From assembly GCF_025244665.1 (NCBI RefSeq), contig NZ_CP104205.1:992001-1056000 (forward strand): DNA of 64,000 bases, in the 5' to 3' direction. The translations under genes were made by a program, and so were the position numbers. A model generated the notes under the pieces. That model did not search any database. It worked only from the letters and a program-made list of their open reading frames with translations, and was not told the origin of the DNA. The number at the start of each line of letters is the position of its first letter. Position 1 is the stretch's first letter. Of this stretch, positions 62,281 to 64,000 are shown one piece after another. This DNA is from Maribacter litopenaei. GTDB lineage: Bacteria; Bacteroidota; Bacteroidia; Flavobacteriales; Flavobacteriaceae.

Positions 62281-62551
62281 AGCAGGAGTTTTTTGATTGA
62301 TTGTACTGGTTTGACGAAGCAGTTAAGAAATTGTTACAATTTTAAAAGTAAAATATCCTGGCCATTGCTTCAACATAGGCAATCGATACAAGTCTAGATG
62401 TCAATGAATTTTATACTCGCCAGGCATGACCGTAGATGGTATTCTTGTATTATGAAGTAGCTTAAAGGTTAATGGGACGGGACCTTTCATTCTTTTAAGA
62501 CTTGACTTTATGTAATGGCTTTATTGTATCTTTAATTGGTAAAGAAGTGCT

Positions 62552-63631
62552 ATGGAAGAAAGATTGATGTCAAAGAAAAAACCTGCCTATCCTGTCAGTA
62601 AGGCATTGGATGACTACCTTAAACATTACAATCGAAAAAGTGAGATACCTATTTTCTATGACGACCTACTGCGGTTTTCTGGTTCTGTTGTGGTATATGA
62701 CAATAATGATGAGGATACACTTTGGATTAGGGTATATTATTCTGAATTTGACAGAAAGGAAATTGATGACAGTTTAAAAAAAGTCTATTCAATTCTTCAC
62801 TCAGATGGTAGTAATAACATTCATCAATATCTAAATGTGGATGCTGTGGACTTCTGTACCTTTGGAAATTCTAAACCATTTAGGATAAAGATTAGAAATA
62901 TCCTAAACGACAACTTCACTTATTTCTATATAAAACGTACCGATGCTTCGCGTATTTACGGGTTGGAATTGGAACATATGCTTTCTCCCTATAACTTGAA
63001 TTTTTTAGTCTATAAGGATACCTTGATTGAAGAGCATATCGCTGGTATTCCTGGGGACGAGTTCATTAGGAATATGCTCCCCAAATGTTCGGAACCGGAA
63101 AAAGCTCAGCTTGCAAAGGAGTTTGTAAAATTCAATGAACGATGTATGATTCGGTTATTGGGGGATATGCGCTCTTATAATTATGTAATCGTACCTACAC
63201 ATGATTTTGACCATGTAGTCTACAAAATTAGGGCGATAGATTTTGACCAGCAGTGCTTCGAAGGAAAACTCAAAGTATATCGTCCACAGTTCTTCAAGGA
63301 AAATTATCAAATGGTAGAAATGGTAAGAAACAAACTTTTAAGGGATTCAGTAGACCAGTATAAGCTTGAAGAGCGCTCTATGGTGGCCAAACGGATATTG
63401 AGTTCGCGTAATCGAATCAAGAAGCTAAGGGCGATTTGCAAGGAAGATACCATTTCCACGGAGGAAAACATAGCTTTATTGAAGGATCAGATAGGGACCT
63501 TAACCTCGGACTCTAATTTTAGTAAATGCAGAACAATGGGGGAGGTATTGGACCTAGCCCTAAATTTTGTACGCCGCAACTACGAGGATGTTAGTATGAA
63601 GCAGATTATTGAGCAGAATATTAAAATTTAG
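62552..63631 (+). CDS. Conserved protein of unknown function with kinase-like motifs
   Basis: A 359-residue cytoplasmic protein, intact frame, no signal peptide or membrane helix. I do not recognise a named family. One stretch is suggestive: LLGDMRSYNYVIV followed about 20 residues later by IRAIDFDQQCFEGK. The spacing of an Asp, an Asn five residues on and a later IDFD resembles the catalytic and metal loops of protein-kinase-like folds (HipA/aminoglycoside kinase type), but no glycine-rich loop was found. The C-terminal 100 residues are helical and basic. It stands alone between the ABC genes and the next minus-strand gene. Confidence 0.6.
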   Translation: MEERLMSKKKPAYPVSKALDDYLKHYNRKSEIPIFYDDLLRFSGSVVVYDNNDEDTLWIRVYYSEFDRKEIDDSLKKVYSILHSDGSNNIHQYLNVDAVDFCTFGNSKPFRIKIRNILNDNFTYFYIKRTDASRIYGLELEHMLSPYNLNFLVYKDTLIEEHIAGIPGDEFIRNMLPKCSEPEKAQLAKEFVKFNERCMIRLLGDMRSYNYVIVPTHDFDHVVYKIRAIDFDQQCFEGKLKVYRPQFFKENYQMVEMVRNKLLRDSVDQYKLEERSMVAKRILSSRNRIKKLRAICKEDTISTEENIALLKDQIGTLTSDSNFSKCRTMGEVLDLALNFVRRNYEDVSMKQIIEQNIKI

Positions 63632-63651
63632 TTTTAAGTTATAGGTCAATC

Positions 63652-63999
63652 TTAGCTTTTCTGCTCTTTGTTGAAATACACCAAGTAATAGTACATTTGA
63701 CGTTCTTCGTCCCAGCCTTTTTCTACGAATTTCTCAGCAGACTCGGGATTAATGAAATCCATCTTAATTTGGATATTGGTATCCAAGTTGATTACATTCT
63801 TAATTTTCTTCTCGGCATCTGAAACGGCCTTATTGGCAATGTCGAAATTGGAAACATCCTCAATGCTATATTTAGGACCTTTTTCAACCTTGTAATGTTT
63901 AAACTCCGGTATTAGGGCAGGATTCTCCATTACTTCGTTTAGGAAATTTGTTTCCTCAAAGGCATCGTTTTTAGCAAAATGATTTACGGCCCTGTTCAT
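63652..63999 (-). CDS. Hypothetical protein, reaching the window edge
   Basis: A 115-residue frame with a start codon at 63997-63999, one base from the end of the window, so the true N-terminus may lie outside. The visible part is charged and helical (DIANKAVSDAEKKIKNVINLDTNIQIKMDF), ending in an aromatic stretch (MYYYLVYF). No family is recognised. It converges with the previous gene (20-base gap). Confidence 0.5.
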   Translation of the reverse strand: MNRAVNHFAKNDAFEETNFLNEVMENPALIPEFKHYKVEKGPKYSIEDVSNFDIANKAVSDAEKKIKNVINLDTNIQIKMDFINPESAEKFVEKGWDEERQMYYYLVYFNKEQKS

Positions 64000-64000
64000 A

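Overview
The window looks like chromosomal DNA from a marine-type member of the Flavobacteriaceae (Bacteroidota). The evidence is low to moderate GC, promoters of the TAnnTTTG type (for example before nusB, pyrD and sucC), a type IX secretion type-B sorting protein, several TonB-dependent receptors, DUF3276 and DUF6268 proteins, a long NusB, and a DnaJ with a halved zinc finger. No tRNA, rRNA, CRISPR array or insertion sequence was seen. The identification is by protein-family recognition from memory, not by database search.

The dominant feature is an artefact with biological content. About half the genes, including uvrB, nusB, lysA, guaB, pyrD, pepT and an M1 aminopeptidase, carry frameshifts or in-frame stops. 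When the family-consistent reading frame is restored, every one of these genes gives a whole number of codons and a normal length. Around 36 of roughly 50 lesions fall on one inferred pentamer, CCAGA (TCTGG on the other strand), written here as CCGAGA, CCGA, CCGTGA, CCGTAA or similar. This is best explained as systematic base-calling error at a modified DNA motif. It would mean the genome carries a CCAGA-specific modification whose enzyme lies outside the window. Gene spans below are the repaired spans.

Layout. 1-7 kb: dnaJ end, then a tightly packed five-gene operon (ABC exporter pair, MscS channel, outer-membrane DUF6268 protein, sigma-54-type response regulator without a DNA-binding domain). 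7-14 kb: PPK2 kinase, M28 peptidase, a cyclophilin-FKBP fusion, two tiny paralogous membrane proteins, cold-shock protein, peroxiredoxin, bacillithiol-transferase-like protein, GNAT, thioredoxin-like protein. 14-27 kb: BASS transporter with acyltransferase, DUF3276, MsbA-like ABC exporter, nusB-DUF1573-yajC, Gfo/Idh/MocA oxidoreductase, pepT, pyrD, LysE, HMG-CoA lyase.

27-43 kb is the accessory-looking part. A FecA-like TonB receptor stands beside a three-gene secreted oxidation operon (DUF1080 lipoprotein, cupredoxin-dehydrogenase-HEAT fusion, FG-GAP protein). Next comes a divergent iron/heme cluster: a four-gene operon (DUF6607, secreted ankyrin protein, DUF2271, PepSY-flavodoxin-FNR reductase) on the minus strand, facing a TonB receptor and a HmuY-like lipoprotein on the plus strand. 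An identical 24-bp element lies before the FecA-like receptor and in the divergent promoter of the iron cluster, which suggests one shared iron-responsive regulon.

43-64 kb is mostly housekeeping: guaB, M1 aminopeptidase, thioredoxin-fold protein, lysA, Lon-substrate-binding-domain protein, sucC, DUF1456, TerB-like and DUF2254 proteins, Hsp20, an M20 hydrolase, uvrB, a T9SS type-B protein, an ABC pair, and two uncharacterised genes at the right edge.
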